From assembly GCF_017639205.1 (NCBI RefSeq), contig NZ_CP071139.1, forward strand, positions 6,757,501 to 6,821,500: a stretch of 64,000 nucleotides of DNA, read 5' to 3'. Under the pieces are notes generated by a model. That model had not been told where the DNA came from, made no database searches, and saw nothing but the letters and a program-made list of their open reading frames with translations. Positions 42,798 to 51,091 of this stretch are shown here, in pieces (the stretch's first letter is position 1; each line of letters starts with the position of its first letter). The position numbers and the translations under genes are program-made. Origin of the DNA: Streptomyces nojiriensis. GTDB lineage: Bacteria; Actinomycetota; Actinomycetes; Streptomycetales; Streptomycetaceae.

Positions 42798-45047
42798 ATG
42801 ACTCCTGGTGCCATGCGGGTCGCCGTCGTCGGCGGGGGACCGGGAGGGCTGTACGCCGCCGCGCTGCTGGCCCGCCAGGGCCACACGGTGGAGGTCTGGG
42901 AGCGCAACGCCCCCGACGACACCTTCGGCTTCGGCGTGGTGCTCTCCGACGAGACCCTCGGCGGCATCGAGCGGGCCGACACCGTCGTCCACACCGCCCT
43001 GAGCGCGGAGTTCGTGCGCTGGGACGACGTGGACGTCGTGCACCGCGGCCGGCTGCTGACCTCCGGCGGCCACGGCTTCGCGGCCATCGGGCGGCGCCGG
43101 CTGCTGGAGATCCTGCACGAGCGCTGCGCGGGCCTCGGCGTCCGCCTCCGCTTCCGCTCCCCGGCCCCGGCCGCGGCCGAGCTCGCCGCCTCGTACGACC
43201 TGGTGGTCGCGGCCGACGGGGTGCACAGCGCGATCCGGGAGGCGGGCGCCGAACACTACGGGCCGACGCTGACCGGCGGACGCTGCCGCTACATCTGGCT
43301 CGCCGCCGACTTCGCCTTCGACGCCTTCCGCTTCGAGATCGCGGAGACCGGACACGGGGTCATGCAGCTGCACGCCTACCCGTACGCGGCCGACGCCTCC
43401 ACGGTGATCGTGGAGATGCGCGACGAGGTGTGGCGGGCGGCCGGCTTCGACCTGTGCGACGAGGACGAGTCCGCGGCGCGCTGCGCCAAGATCTTCAGCG
43501 AGGCCCTGCGCGGACGCCCGCTGCACGGCAACCGCTCCGCGTGGACGCAGTTCCGTACCGTCGTCAACGCGCGCTGGTCGCACGGCAACACGGTGCTGCT
43601 CGGCGACGCCGCGCACACCGCCCACTTCTCCATCGGATCGGGGACCAAGCTGGCGGTGGAGGACGCGCTCGCGCTCGCCGAAGCGGTGGGCGCCGCACCG
43701 GACGACGTCCCGGCCGCCCTCGCCGCGTACGAGGCGGCCCGCCGCCCGGCGGTCGCCAGCACCCAGCGGGCGGCGGCCGCGAGCCGGCACTGGTTCGAGG
43801 AGATCGCCGGTTACGTCGACCAGCCCGCCCGGCAGTTCGCCTTCAACCTCCTCACCCGCAGCCGCCGCGTCACGCACGACAACCTGCGGCTGCGCGACCC
43901 ACGGTTCACGCGGGCCGTGGAAGGGGACTTCGGCTGCCCGGACGGCACTCCCGCGATGTTCACGCCCTTCACCCTGCGGGGCCTGACCCTGCGCAACCGG
44001 GTCGTCGTCTCACCGATGGACATGTACTCGGCCCAGGACGGCGTGCCGGGCGACTTCCACCTCGTCCACCTGGGCGGACGGGCCCTCGGCGGGGCCGGAC
44101 TGGTGATGACGGAGATGGTCTGCGTGTCCGCCGAGGGCCGCATCACCCCCGGCTGCACCGGTCTCTACACCCAGGAACAGACCGCCGTCTGGAAGCGGAT
44201 CGCCGACTTCGTCCACACCTCGGCGCCCGGTACCGCCCTCGGCGTCCAGCTCGGCCACGCCGGCCGCAAGGGCTCGACCCGGGTGATGTGGGAGGGCATG
44301 GACGACCCCCTGCCCGAGGGCAACTGGCCGCTGGTGGCCGCCTCCGCACTGCCCTACCGGCCGGGCGTCTCGGCGCTGCCGCGCGCCCTGGCACGCGCGG
44401 ACCTGGCCGCGCTGCGCTCCGATTTCGCGGCCGCCGCCGTCCGCGCCGCCGACGCGGGATTCGACCTGCTCGAACTGCACTGCGCCCACGGCTACCTGCT
44501 CTCCGGCTTCCTGTCGCCCCTGACCAACCACCGTGAAGACGAGTACGGCGGCTGCCTGGAGAACCGGCTGCGCTTCCCGCTGGAGGTCTTCGACGCGGTG
44601 CGTGCCGTCTGGCCCGAGGACCGCCCGATGACGGTCCGCCTCTCGGCCACCGACTGGGCCCCCGGGGGCACCTCGCCCGAGGAGGCGGTGCGGATCGCGG
44701 CCGCCTTCGCCGCCCGCGGCGCGGACGCCATCGACGTCTCGACGGGCCAGGTCGTCTCGGACGAGGCCCCCGAGTACGGGCGCTCGTACCAGACCCCGTA
44801 CGCCGACCGGATCCGCAACGCGCTCGGCGTCCCCGTCATCGCCGTCGGAGCCATCTCCTCCTGGGACGACGTGAACTCCCTGCTGCTGGCCGGCCGTGCC
44901 GACCTCTGCGCCCTCGGCCGCCCCCACCTCTACGACCCCCACTGGACCCTGCACGCGGCCGCCGAGCAGTCCTACGAAGGCCCCGGCGCGCCCTGGCCGG
45001 CCCCCTACCGTGCGGGCAGCCGCACACCGCCGACGGGCCGCGGCTAG
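42798..45047 (+). CDS. FAD monooxygenase/old-yellow-enzyme fusion: 2-aminobenzoyl-CoA monooxygenase/reductase or salicylyl-CoA 5-hydroxylase
   Basis: A 749-residue natural fusion. Residues 1 to about 385 are an aromatic-ring FAD monooxygenase (GGGPGGLYAAALLARQG near 12-28; VVAADGVHSAIRE; GDAAHTAHFSIGSGTKLAVED). Residues about 390-749 are an old yellow enzyme FMN reductase (TPFTLRGLTLRNRVVVSPMD, GVQLGHAGRKGS, ELHCAHGYLLSGFLSPLTN). Just this fusion is known as 2-aminobenzoyl-CoA monooxygenase/reductase of Azoarcus, which hydroxylates and dearomatises anthranoyl-CoA, and as the salicylyl-CoA 5-hydroxylase group in actinobacteria. The anthranilate choice is supported by the ligase, acyl-CoA dehydrogenase and RidA genes 4-9 kb away under the same operator. 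Length is normal. Confidence 0.85.
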   Translation: MTPGAMRVAVVGGGPGGLYAAALLARQGHTVEVWERNAPDDTFGFGVVLSDETLGGIERADTVVHTALSAEFVRWDDVDVVHRGRLLTSGGHGFAAIGRRRLLEILHERCAGLGVRLRFRSPAPAAAELAASYDLVVAADGVHSAIREAGAEHYGPTLTGGRCRYIWLAADFAFDAFRFEIAETGHGVMQLHAYPYAADASTVIVEMRDEVWRAAGFDLCDEDESAARCAKIFSEALRGRPLHGNRSAWTQFRTVVNARWSHGNTVLLGDAAHTAHFSIGSGTKLAVEDALALAEAVGAAPDDVPAALAAYEAARRPAVASTQRAAAASRHWFEEIAGYVDQPARQFAFNLLTRSRRVTHDNLRLRDPRFTRAVEGDFGCPDGTPAMFTPFTLRGLTLRNRVVVSPMDMYSAQDGVPGDFHLVHLGGRALGGAGLVMTEMVCVSAEGRITPGCTGLYTQEQTAVWKRIADFVHTSAPGTALGVQLGHAGRKGSTRVMWEGMDDPLPEGNWPLVAASALPYRPGVSALPRALARADLAALRSDFAAAAVRAADAGFDLLELHCAHGYLLSGFLSPLTNHREDEYGGCLENRLRFPLEVFDAVRAVWPEDRPMTVRLSATDWAPGGTSPEEAVRIAAAFAARGADAIDVSTGQVVSDEAPEYGRSYQTPYADRIRNALGVPVIAVGAISSWDDVNSLLLAGRADLCALGRPHLYDPHWTLHAAAEQSYEGPGAPWPAPYRAGSRTPPTGRG

Positions 45048-45059
45048 GCCGCGGCCCGT
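45033..45059. terminator. Hairpin over the fusion-gene stop
   Basis: ACGGGCCGCGGC (45033-45044) and GCCGCGGCCCGT (45048-45059, with one wobble at the loop edge) form a stem whose loop is the TAG stop codon. It lies between convergent genes and can serve both. Confidence 0.6.
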
Positions 45060-45089
45060 ACGTGGAGCCGAGGGGCGAGCAGCGGGCGC

Positions 45090-46574
45090 CTACGGCTGCG
45101 GGATCGGGGTGAACAGTGCGTTGATCGTTCGGTTCGCGTTCATGGTGAGCTGGTAGCTCGGGTTGTTCCCCTCCTGCTCGATCCCGTCCACCGCCCAGGC
45201 ATCGAACTGGAAGCCGGGGTTGGGGATGGCGGTGACGGTGACCTGCGTGCCGGGGTCGTACGGACCGTACTCGCTGACCCGGACCGTGCCCGCGCCCACG
45301 GGGTCGTGCAGCAGGGTGAGGGAGCGGCGGTTGGTCACGAGGGAGGCGCGGTACCCGGCCAGGGTGTCCGCGTTCTGCAGCGCGACGGCGGCGTTGTTGT
45401 TCTGGGCGTTGCCCAGGACCTGGCCGTTCCAGGTGCGATCGGGGGTGGAGTACGAGTTGACCACGTTGCACGCCTGGGGGCAGGCGCTGGAGTAGGCCAT
45501 GAGCGTGCGGTGCTGGCTGTTGGGCGTGATCCAGCCGTAGTTGAACGTGCCCGCGGGGGTGGTGCCGCCCTGGCTGGTGACGGTCAGGCGGTCGTGCTTC
45601 ATGCCGAAGTTGTGGCCGATCTCGTGCGCGAGGTTCTCCCAGGCCGCCACGGACCCGATGCTGGTGACCGAGAACGCGGCACTGCCGGTCGTCGCGGTCG
45701 GGCCCGGGTCGGGCAGGCTCGCCGCGCCGGAGCTGTCCTCGAAGGGCACGGAGGCGAGGAGCGCCACCAGGTCGCCGCCGTACTGGTTGCGCCGGGCGGC
45801 GGCCGTGGCGCCGAGGACCGTGTTCGCGGGGTTGCTGATCATGCCGAGCAGGGTGTTCACGTTCTCGCGGGGGAGGCCCGTGGCCGCGGTCTGGTAGGTG
45901 TGGACGACGTGCACGCTGGCCGGCACGTTGTCGGTGGCGAGCGCCCTGTTGAGCTGGTTCACACCGTAGGAGATGCGGGACAGGACCGCCTGGACACTGC
46001 CCATCACCTCGACGCTGGCCGGCGTGTAGGCGACGACGATGTCGATGGCGGCCGGGTCGTTGGGCGTGGCGGCCCGCAGCCCCGGCTTGTGCGGGTGGTG
46101 CGGCTTGTGCGGCTTCTTCGCGGGGACGTTCACCGTGTCGACACCGACCCCGCTGGGCGGCAGTTCGAGGGAGTCGATCTCCTGCAGCTCGTACCAGCCC
46201 GGGCGCTCGGCCAGCGGCTGGTACGCGTACTGGCGGAAGCCGATCGTGATGACGCCGGAGAGGGTGACCGGTCCATCGGTGCAGGCCCCGATGGCGGACA
46301 CGGAGATGGTGTTCTCCGGGTTCTTCGGGTCGTGGCCGCCCCAGTACACCGTGCCGTCCGGCTCCTGGCGCTGGAAGTCCTGCACCGCGGTGAAGCCCTT
46401 GCTCCGCCCGAAGAGCGGGAACGTGCGGCGCTCGGGTCTGCCTTCCTTCTGCTCGCCGCACAGCGAACGGAACGCCTTGGCGTCCGTGCGCTGCGCGGCG
46501 GAGCGCACCACCCAGGGCTCGTGCTCGTCCCCGCCCGTCCCGGCGGAGGCGGCGAGCAGGAAACGTCGGCGCAT
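45090..46574 (-). CDS. Zinc metalloprotease with HEIGHNFGMKHD site and C-terminal InlB-type B-repeat
   Basis: A 494-residue metzincin of the reprolysin-like type: H317-E318-x2-H321-x5-H327-D328, then the Met-turn YGWITPNSQHRTLMAY where the methionine follows 30 residues later. Residues about 20-140 are a prodomain-like region; 150-165 is a His/Lys/Pro linker (KKPHKPHHPHKPG). The last 70 residues read like a divergent bacterial InlB B-repeat (PGTQVTVTAIPNPGFQFDAW). The N-terminus MRRRFLLAASAGTGGDEHEP starts as a signal peptide but the hydrophobic core is only 8 residues, so a small deletion may have shortened it and export is uncertain. A longer GTG start 20 codons upstream adds no better signal. 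Confidence 0.8.
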   Translation of the reverse strand: MRRRFLLAASAGTGGDEHEPWVVRSAAQRTDAKAFRSLCGEQKEGRPERRTFPLFGRSKGFTAVQDFQRQEPDGTVYWGGHDPKNPENTISVSAIGACTDGPVTLSGVITIGFRQYAYQPLAERPGWYELQEIDSLELPPSGVGVDTVNVPAKKPHKPHHPHKPGLRAATPNDPAAIDIVVAYTPASVEVMGSVQAVLSRISYGVNQLNRALATDNVPASVHVVHTYQTAATGLPRENVNTLLGMISNPANTVLGATAAARRNQYGGDLVALLASVPFEDSSGAASLPDPGPTATTGSAAFSVTSIGSVAAWENLAHEIGHNFGMKHDRLTVTSQGGTTPAGTFNYGWITPNSQHRTLMAYSSACPQACNVVNSYSTPDRTWNGQVLGNAQNNNAAVALQNADTLAGYRASLVTNRRSLTLLHDPVGAGTVRVSEYGPYDPGTQVTVTAIPNPGFQFDAWAVDGIEQEGNNPSYQLTMNANRTINALFTPIPQP

Positions 46575-46696
46575 GGGAGACGCGTGCCTGTCTGTGGGGG
46601 TTCGTCCCGCCCTGTATTCCGTGGCGGGGTCCACGCCACGCCGGTACGGCCGCCCCGCACCGCTGCCGGCCGAGGTTCACTCGAATCGGACACGGC

Positions 46697-47104
46697 CTAC
46701 ACCTTCGGGACCTGCGTGTTCTGGCAGACGGTCAGGAGCCAGCGGCCGTCGTCGCCCTTGGTCATCACGTAGGTCGGGACGCCCTCGTCCCCGGGGCCGT
46801 CGGCCGAGTGGTAGAGCTGGCTGACCTTGACGGCGGCGACGTCCGGGCGGAGGAACTGGAGGTGGGTGACGGTGTAGCTGACCTCGCCGTCCCAGCTCGC
46901 GCCGGGGAGGACCGCGCGGGTGAACTCGGAGATGGCGTCGAGGCCGATGAGGACCTTGCCGCCGCCGGTGGTCCACAGGGCGTCGGGATGGAAGAGGGAG
47001 AGGAAGGCGTCGGGGTCCTTGGCCCGCTGGGAGGCTTCCACGGCGGCCACCACCTGGTGAATGGCCTCGATGTCAGCGGTCCGGGCTGCGTTTTCGGTCG
47101 TCAT
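46697..47104 (-). CDS. SnoaL-like/DUF4440 (SgcJ/EcaC) family protein
   Basis: A 135-residue alpha+beta-barrel protein of the NTF2-like superfamily: DIEAIHQVVAAVEASQRAKD, FLSLFHPDALWTTGGGKVLIG and DGRWLLTVCQNTQVPKV at the C-terminus, the last typical of the SgcJ/EcaC group. Function is unknown; members are found next to antibiotic clusters and in general metabolism. ATG four codons after an upstream ATG was preferred. It stands between the metalloprotease and an acetyltransferase. Confidence 0.83.
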   Translation of the reverse strand: MTTENAARTADIEAIHQVVAAVEASQRAKDPDAFLSLFHPDALWTTGGGKVLIGLDAISEFTRAVLPGASWDGEVSYTVTHLQFLRPDVAAVKVSQLYHSADGPGDEGVPTYVMTKGDDGRWLLTVCQNTQVPKV

Positions 47105-47161
47105 GCGGATCATCATCGAACCTCGAGCACGCTTGAGGTCAAGGCCCGGTCCGTGGATCGG

Positions 47162-48001
47162 TCACGCCGGGACGATCTCGGCGCGGTCCTCGACCGGGGT
47201 GTAACCCAGGCGCAGGTAGACGCCGTTGCTGGTGGGGTTGGCCAGGTCCGTGAAGAGGAGGACCTCGGTGGCACCGGCCGCGTACGCCGCTTCGCTCACC
47301 GCGTGCGTGACCCCGGCGGCGTAGCCGCGGCCGCGGTGCGCGGGCGGGGTGTAGACGGGGCCGACGCGGGAGGCCGGGCCGATCGGGCGGGAGAAGCCGG
47401 CCAGCGAGACGGGAGTCCCGGCGTGCTCCCACAGCCGGATCCCGCCGTAGGAGATCCGGTCGCGCAGCACGTCCTCGGAAGGGCTGCCGGGGATGCCCGC
47501 CTCCGCCCTGAAGGCCGTGGTCCACTCCAGCAGCAGCGGGAGGTCCGCCCCGGTGGCGGGCCGGGCCCGCCCGGCCGGGGCGGGATCCGGGGCGAGGAGG
47601 CCGGCCAGCCGGTACAGGCGCAGCTCCTCGGAGATCCGGGTGGGCCGCCCCCAGGCCTCGGCCAGTGCTTCCGCGTCCGGGCGGCGGGCGTTGAACCCGT
47701 GCGCCCCGGCGAGCAGCGGTTCCCCGGCGAGCGCGGCCCCGAGCGCCCGGACCGCCTCCCCGGGCAGCACGCCGAGCACGGCCGGGAACGGCGGGGTGCA
47801 CAGCAGGCCGCCGGCGACGGCGCCGTCGGCCCCCGTCCACCAGCCGAAGAACGGGGTGCCGTCGCCGTAGGCCCCTGGCCCGCGCCGCCGCAGCCCGTCG
47901 GCCGTGGTCAGCAGCAGGGTGTTGGAGACGGGCCGCGCGGCCGCGGCCGGGCCCGCGGCGGCCAGATAGGCCGTCAGGTCCGTGCTGAAGGTCCAGGTCA
48001 T
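47162..48001 (-). CDS. GNAT-family N-acetyltransferase
   Basis: A 279-residue acetyltransferase. The C-terminal GNAT fold has the acetyl-CoA pyrophosphate loop AHRGRGYAAGVTHAVSEAAY and motif B NPTSNGVYLRLGYTPVEDR. The N-terminal 140 residues form a second GNAT-like half with PPFPAVLGVLPGEAVRALG. GGATGGGG lies directly before the ATG. Substrate unknown. Confidence 0.88.
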   Translation of the reverse strand: MTWTFSTDLTAYLAAAGPAAAARPVSNTLLLTTADGLRRRGPGAYGDGTPFFGWWTGADGAVAGGLLCTPPFPAVLGVLPGEAVRALGAALAGEPLLAGAHGFNARRPDAEALAEAWGRPTRISEELRLYRLAGLLAPDPAPAGRARPATGADLPLLLEWTTAFRAEAGIPGSPSEDVLRDRISYGGIRLWEHAGTPVSLAGFSRPIGPASRVGPVYTPPAHRGRGYAAGVTHAVSEAAYAAGATEVLLFTDLANPTSNGVYLRLGYTPVEDRAEIVPA

Positions 48002-48045
48002 GCCCCATCCTGGCGCGGCGCGCGGTCCGGCCGCACCCGGATTTC

Positions 48046-48453
48046 TCACGCCGGCAGCCACCCCGGCCACCACGGCGGCACGTTGTCCGGCCCGCACCGC
48101 TCCAGGTTCCCGGGGTAGCCGTCCAGCGTCCCCTTCGAGGCGAAGAAGACGAGCACCACCACCGCGAGCACGAGCAGGACTGGCACGGGCCGCGACCACG
48201 GGGGCAGCCGTCGCGAGAGGAAGGCGATCAGCAGCGCGAGCATGGCGCACCCCGGCACCATCAGCACCAGCAGGAAGGTCATCTCGAACCGACCGCCCGC
48301 CTCCCAGCCCGCGTCGCAGTACGCGCGGGCGTGGGAGGCGAGTGCGACGGCTGCCCACCCGGCCACGGCCCCGACCAGCGCCGCCGTCACCAGTAGGAGA
48401 GCCGTGGCCCGCCGCCCTGGCGGCCTCGCGGGAGGAAGATCGGGATGCGTCAC
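48046..48453 (-). CDS. Small integral membrane protein of unknown function
   Basis: A 135-residue protein with three hydrophobic segments (ALLLVTAALVGAVAGWAAVAL near 17-38; MTFLLVLMVPGCAMLALLIAFL near 58-79; VPVLLVLAVVVLVFFAS near 89-106). It ends in a Trp/Pro-rich NVPPWWPGWLPA. Two cysteines, one in YCDAGW and one in ERCGPDN, lie outside the spans and could form an external disulfide. No family is recognised. Confidence 0.65.
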   Translation of the reverse strand: MTHPDLPPARPPGRRATALLLVTAALVGAVAGWAAVALASHARAYCDAGWEAGGRFEMTFLLVLMVPGCAMLALLIAFLSRRLPPWSRPVPVLLVLAVVVLVFFASKGTLDGYPGNLERCGPDNVPPWWPGWLPA

Positions 48454-48480
48454 ACCACCTCGTGACGCGGTCTCCTGCGC

Positions 48481-49281
48481 CTACGGTTGCGCGAACCCGG
48501 CCCCGATGTCACGCAGCCGCTCGTGCAGCTCGGCGAAGACGGCCGCCGCCCGGTCGCCCGGCCAGTCCGCCGGGAGCAGTTCCCGCGGCAGGCCCGGGTC
48601 GGCGTACGGGAGCCGGCGCCAGGTGTCCAGTGCGCGGAGGTAGTCCCGGTAGGCCTCCTCCGGGGTCGGCTCCGGGCCCGAACGGAGCGCGCGCAGGACG
48701 GGTTCGTGCAGGTCGAGGAATTGCTCGTGCTGCTTGGCCAGGGCCGCCAGGTCCCACCAGCGGGCCACCGCCTCCGCGGTCGGGGCGAAGCCGAGGTGGG
48801 CGCCGCGGAAGAGTTCCACGTACGGGGTCAGGTGCAGCCGTTCCAGGGTGTGCGCGGTCTCCTCCGACAGCCGGGCCGGGGCGATCCACACGCCCGGCGC
48901 CACCGCGCCGAAACCGAGCCGGGCCAGGCGCGAGCGCAGCAGGTGCCGCTTGTTCCGCTCCTGCTCCGGGACCGAGAACACCGCCACCAGCCACTCGTCC
49001 GACAGCTGCGGGCTGCCGTAGATCCGGCGGTCGCCGTCGTCCAGCAGCTGCCGCGCCTCCTCGGAGAGTCCGTACGCCGCCGAGCCGTCCGCCGCGCGCT
49101 CGGGCAGCAGGAAGCCGCGCCGCTTGAGCCGGGACACCGACGAGCGGACCGACGGGGCGTCCACACCGGCCGCGCCCAGCAGGCGGATCAGCGCGGCCAC
49201 GGGGACCGGGCCCTCGAAGGCCCGCCCGTAGGCTCCGTAGAACGTGACGATCAGGGATCGCGGAGTGTGCTGCTCGACCAC
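48481..49281 (-). CDS. paaX: PaaX-family transcriptional regulator
   Basis: A 266-residue regulator. N-terminal winged helix (VAALIRLLGAAGVDAPSVRSSVSRLKRRGFL), the PaaX middle domain (RNKRHLLRSRLARLGFGAVAPGVWIAP) and the C-terminal region with YRDYLRALDTWRRLPYADPGLPRELLP. PaaX represses phenylacetate and other aryl-CoA pathways and is released by the aryl-CoA. It is transcribed behind the CoA-ligase gene (10 bases apart), as expected for an autoregulated cluster, and an identical TGAC-N4-GTCA dyad sits in both operon promoters. GTG start. Confidence 0.9.
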   Translation of the reverse strand: MVEQHTPRSLIVTFYGAYGRAFEGPVPVAALIRLLGAAGVDAPSVRSSVSRLKRRGFLLPERAADGSAAYGLSEEARQLLDDGDRRIYGSPQLSDEWLVAVFSVPEQERNKRHLLRSRLARLGFGAVAPGVWIAPARLSEETAHTLERLHLTPYVELFRGAHLGFAPTAEAVARWWDLAALAKQHEQFLDLHEPVLRALRSGPEPTPEEAYRDYLRALDTWRRLPYADPGLPRELLPADWPGDRAAAVFAELHERLRDIGAGFAQP

Positions 49282-49290
49282 GGGTTCACT

Positions 49291-51015
49291 CTAGATCCTG
49301 TCGGGCGGATCGGGCCGGGCGCCGGGACCACGCAGCCGGAAGCGCTGCAGTTTGCCCGTCGCGGTACGGGGGAGGGCGGGGAGGAAGACGAAGGAGCGCG
49401 GGCACTTGTGCGGGGCCAGTTCCGCCCGCATGAAGGTGCGCAGGACCTCCTCCGTCAGCACCGCGCCGTCGCGGGCCACGGTGTACGCCACCACGATCTG
49501 CCCGCGCCGCTCGTCCGGCAGGCCCACCACCGCCGCCTCCACCACGTCCGGGTGGCGCAGCAGGGCTTCCTCCACCTCGGGGCCCGCGATGTTGTAGCCC
49601 GCCGAGACGATCATGTCGTCCGCCCGGGCGACGTAGCGGAAGTAGCCCTCCGGATCGCGCACGTAGGTGTCACCGGTCAGGTTCCACCCGCCCTGTACGT
49701 ACTCCCCCTGCCGGGGATCGGCCAGGTAGCGGCAGCCGACCGGGCCGCGCACGGCCAGCAGCCCCGGCTCGTCGTCCGGGACCGGGCGGCCGGCCCGGTC
49801 CACCACCCGGGCCTCCCAGCCCGGGACGACCCGGCCCGTCGTCCCGGGCCGGATGTCCTCGTCGGCGGCGGAGATGAAGATGTGGAGCAGCTCGGTCGCC
49901 CCGATGCCGTTGATGATGCGCAGCCCGGTGCGCTCGTACCAGGCCTGCCAGGTGGCGGCCGGCAGGTTCTCCCCGGCCGAGACGCAGCGGCGCAGGGCCG
50001 ACAGGTCGTACATGCCCACGTCGTACGGGCCCAGCGCGTCCAGCATCGTCCGGTACGCCGTGGGCGCGGTGAACAGCACGGTCACCCGGTGTTCCGCGAG
50101 CGCGGGCAGCAGCCGGCGCGGCACCGCCTCCTCCAGCAGCAGCGCCGAGGCCCCGGCGCGCAGCGGGAAGACGACGAGCCCGCCGAGGCCGAAGGTGAAG
50201 CCGAGCGGCGGGCTGCCCGCGAAGACGTCGTCCGGGCGGGGCCGCAGCACGCTGCGGGAGAAGGTGTCGGCGACGGCGAGCAGGTCGCGGTGGAAGTGCA
50301 TGCAGCCCTTGGGCCGTCCGGTGGTCCCGGAGGTGAAGGCGATCAGGGCCACGTCGTCCGCGGAGGTCGGGGCGGCCGGGAAGGGCTCGGGATGTCTCTC
50401 GGCCAGCCGGAGCAGGTCGTCCGGTGCCGTGCCCCCGTACAGGGTGATCCGCAGTCCCGGCACCTCGGCCTTGACCAGGTCGTCCAGCACGTCCGCATGG
50501 CACAGGGCGTGCCCCACCCGGGCCATCGCGCACACCGTGGCCAGCTCCTGCGCGCGCTGCTGGGGCAGTACGGTGACGGCCACCGCGCCCGCCTTCATCA
50601 CCGCGAGCCAGCAGGCGGCGAGCCAGGGGCCGGTGGGCCCGCGCAGGAGCACCCGGTTGCCGGGAACGACACCGAGGTCGGCGGTGAGCGCGTGGGCCAG
50701 CCGGTCCACGCGCTCGCGCAGGCCGCCGTACGTCCACACCTCGCCCGCCCCGCTGCGGAAGGCCGGGCGGTCGGCGCCCGCCGGACCGAACCGGGCGATG
50801 GTGGCGTCGAGCAGCTCGGCCCCGCAGTTCAGGCGGTCCGGATAGGCCAGCTCGGGCAGATCGAAGAGGAGCTCCGGCCACGTGTCCGCGGGTGGCAGAT
50901 GGTCACGGGCGAAGGTGTCGGTGTGAGCGGAAGGCTTGAGGTCCAAGGCGGGTCGCCCCCCTTGCAGCGGTCCGGGGTGGGGTGGAGCCGGCCGTGCGGT
51001 GGTTCCCCCGGTCAC
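49291..51015 (-). CDS. Aryl-CoA ligase, probably 2-aminobenzoate-CoA ligase
   Basis: A 574-residue adenylate-forming enzyme. It has the A3 motif FTSGTTGRPKGCMHFHRD near residues 227-244, A5 INGIGATELLHIF, A7/A8 TGDTYVRDPEGYFRYVARADDMI and A10 lysine in PRTATGKLQRF. ELAYPDRLNCGAELLD near the N-terminus is characteristic of the benzoate/2-aminobenzoate-CoA ligase family; salicylate is an alternative. It activates the aromatic acid to its CoA ester, the first step of the cluster. Start GTG with GGAAGGA about 10 bases upstream. The first 30 residues are a Pro-rich extension; a later start is possible. Confidence 0.85.
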   Translation of the reverse strand: MTGGTTARPAPPHPGPLQGGRPALDLKPSAHTDTFARDHLPPADTWPELLFDLPELAYPDRLNCGAELLDATIARFGPAGADRPAFRSGAGEVWTYGGLRERVDRLAHALTADLGVVPGNRVLLRGPTGPWLAACWLAVMKAGAVAVTVLPQQRAQELATVCAMARVGHALCHADVLDDLVKAEVPGLRITLYGGTAPDDLLRLAERHPEPFPAAPTSADDVALIAFTSGTTGRPKGCMHFHRDLLAVADTFSRSVLRPRPDDVFAGSPPLGFTFGLGGLVVFPLRAGASALLLEEAVPRRLLPALAEHRVTVLFTAPTAYRTMLDALGPYDVGMYDLSALRRCVSAGENLPAATWQAWYERTGLRIINGIGATELLHIFISAADEDIRPGTTGRVVPGWEARVVDRAGRPVPDDEPGLLAVRGPVGCRYLADPRQGEYVQGGWNLTGDTYVRDPEGYFRYVARADDMIVSAGYNIAGPEVEEALLRHPDVVEAAVVGLPDERRGQIVVAYTVARDGAVLTEEVLRTFMRAELAPHKCPRSFVFLPALPRTATGKLQRFRLRGPGARPDPPDRI

Positions 51016-51034
51016 GACCGGAGGTCCTTCCAGG

Positions 51035-51076
51035 AGCGTATCGTGATGGTGACGGCAGTCAACAGGACGCGATAGA
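51035..51076. promoter_or_regulatory. Overlapping divergent promoters of the ligase-paaX and dehydrogenase-ridA operons
   Basis: Minus strand: TTGACT (51062-51057), 16-base spacer, TACGCT (51040-51035). Plus strand: GGTGAC (51048-51053), 17-base spacer, GATAGA (51071-51076). The two -35 boxes lie within the same 13-mer that recurs at 41929, so one bound repressor could close both promoters. Confidence 0.6.
51049..51061. promoter_or_regulatory. GTGACGGCAGTCA dyad, candidate PaaX operator
   Basis: The 13-mer is identical to 41929-41941 in the enoyl-CoA hydratase promoter. Its core TGAC-GGCA-GTCA is an inverted repeat. In both places the following GATA of the -10 starts exactly 10 bases after the motif. 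Confidence 0.65.
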
Positions 51077-51091
51077 TGCGGGGATGTTCGG

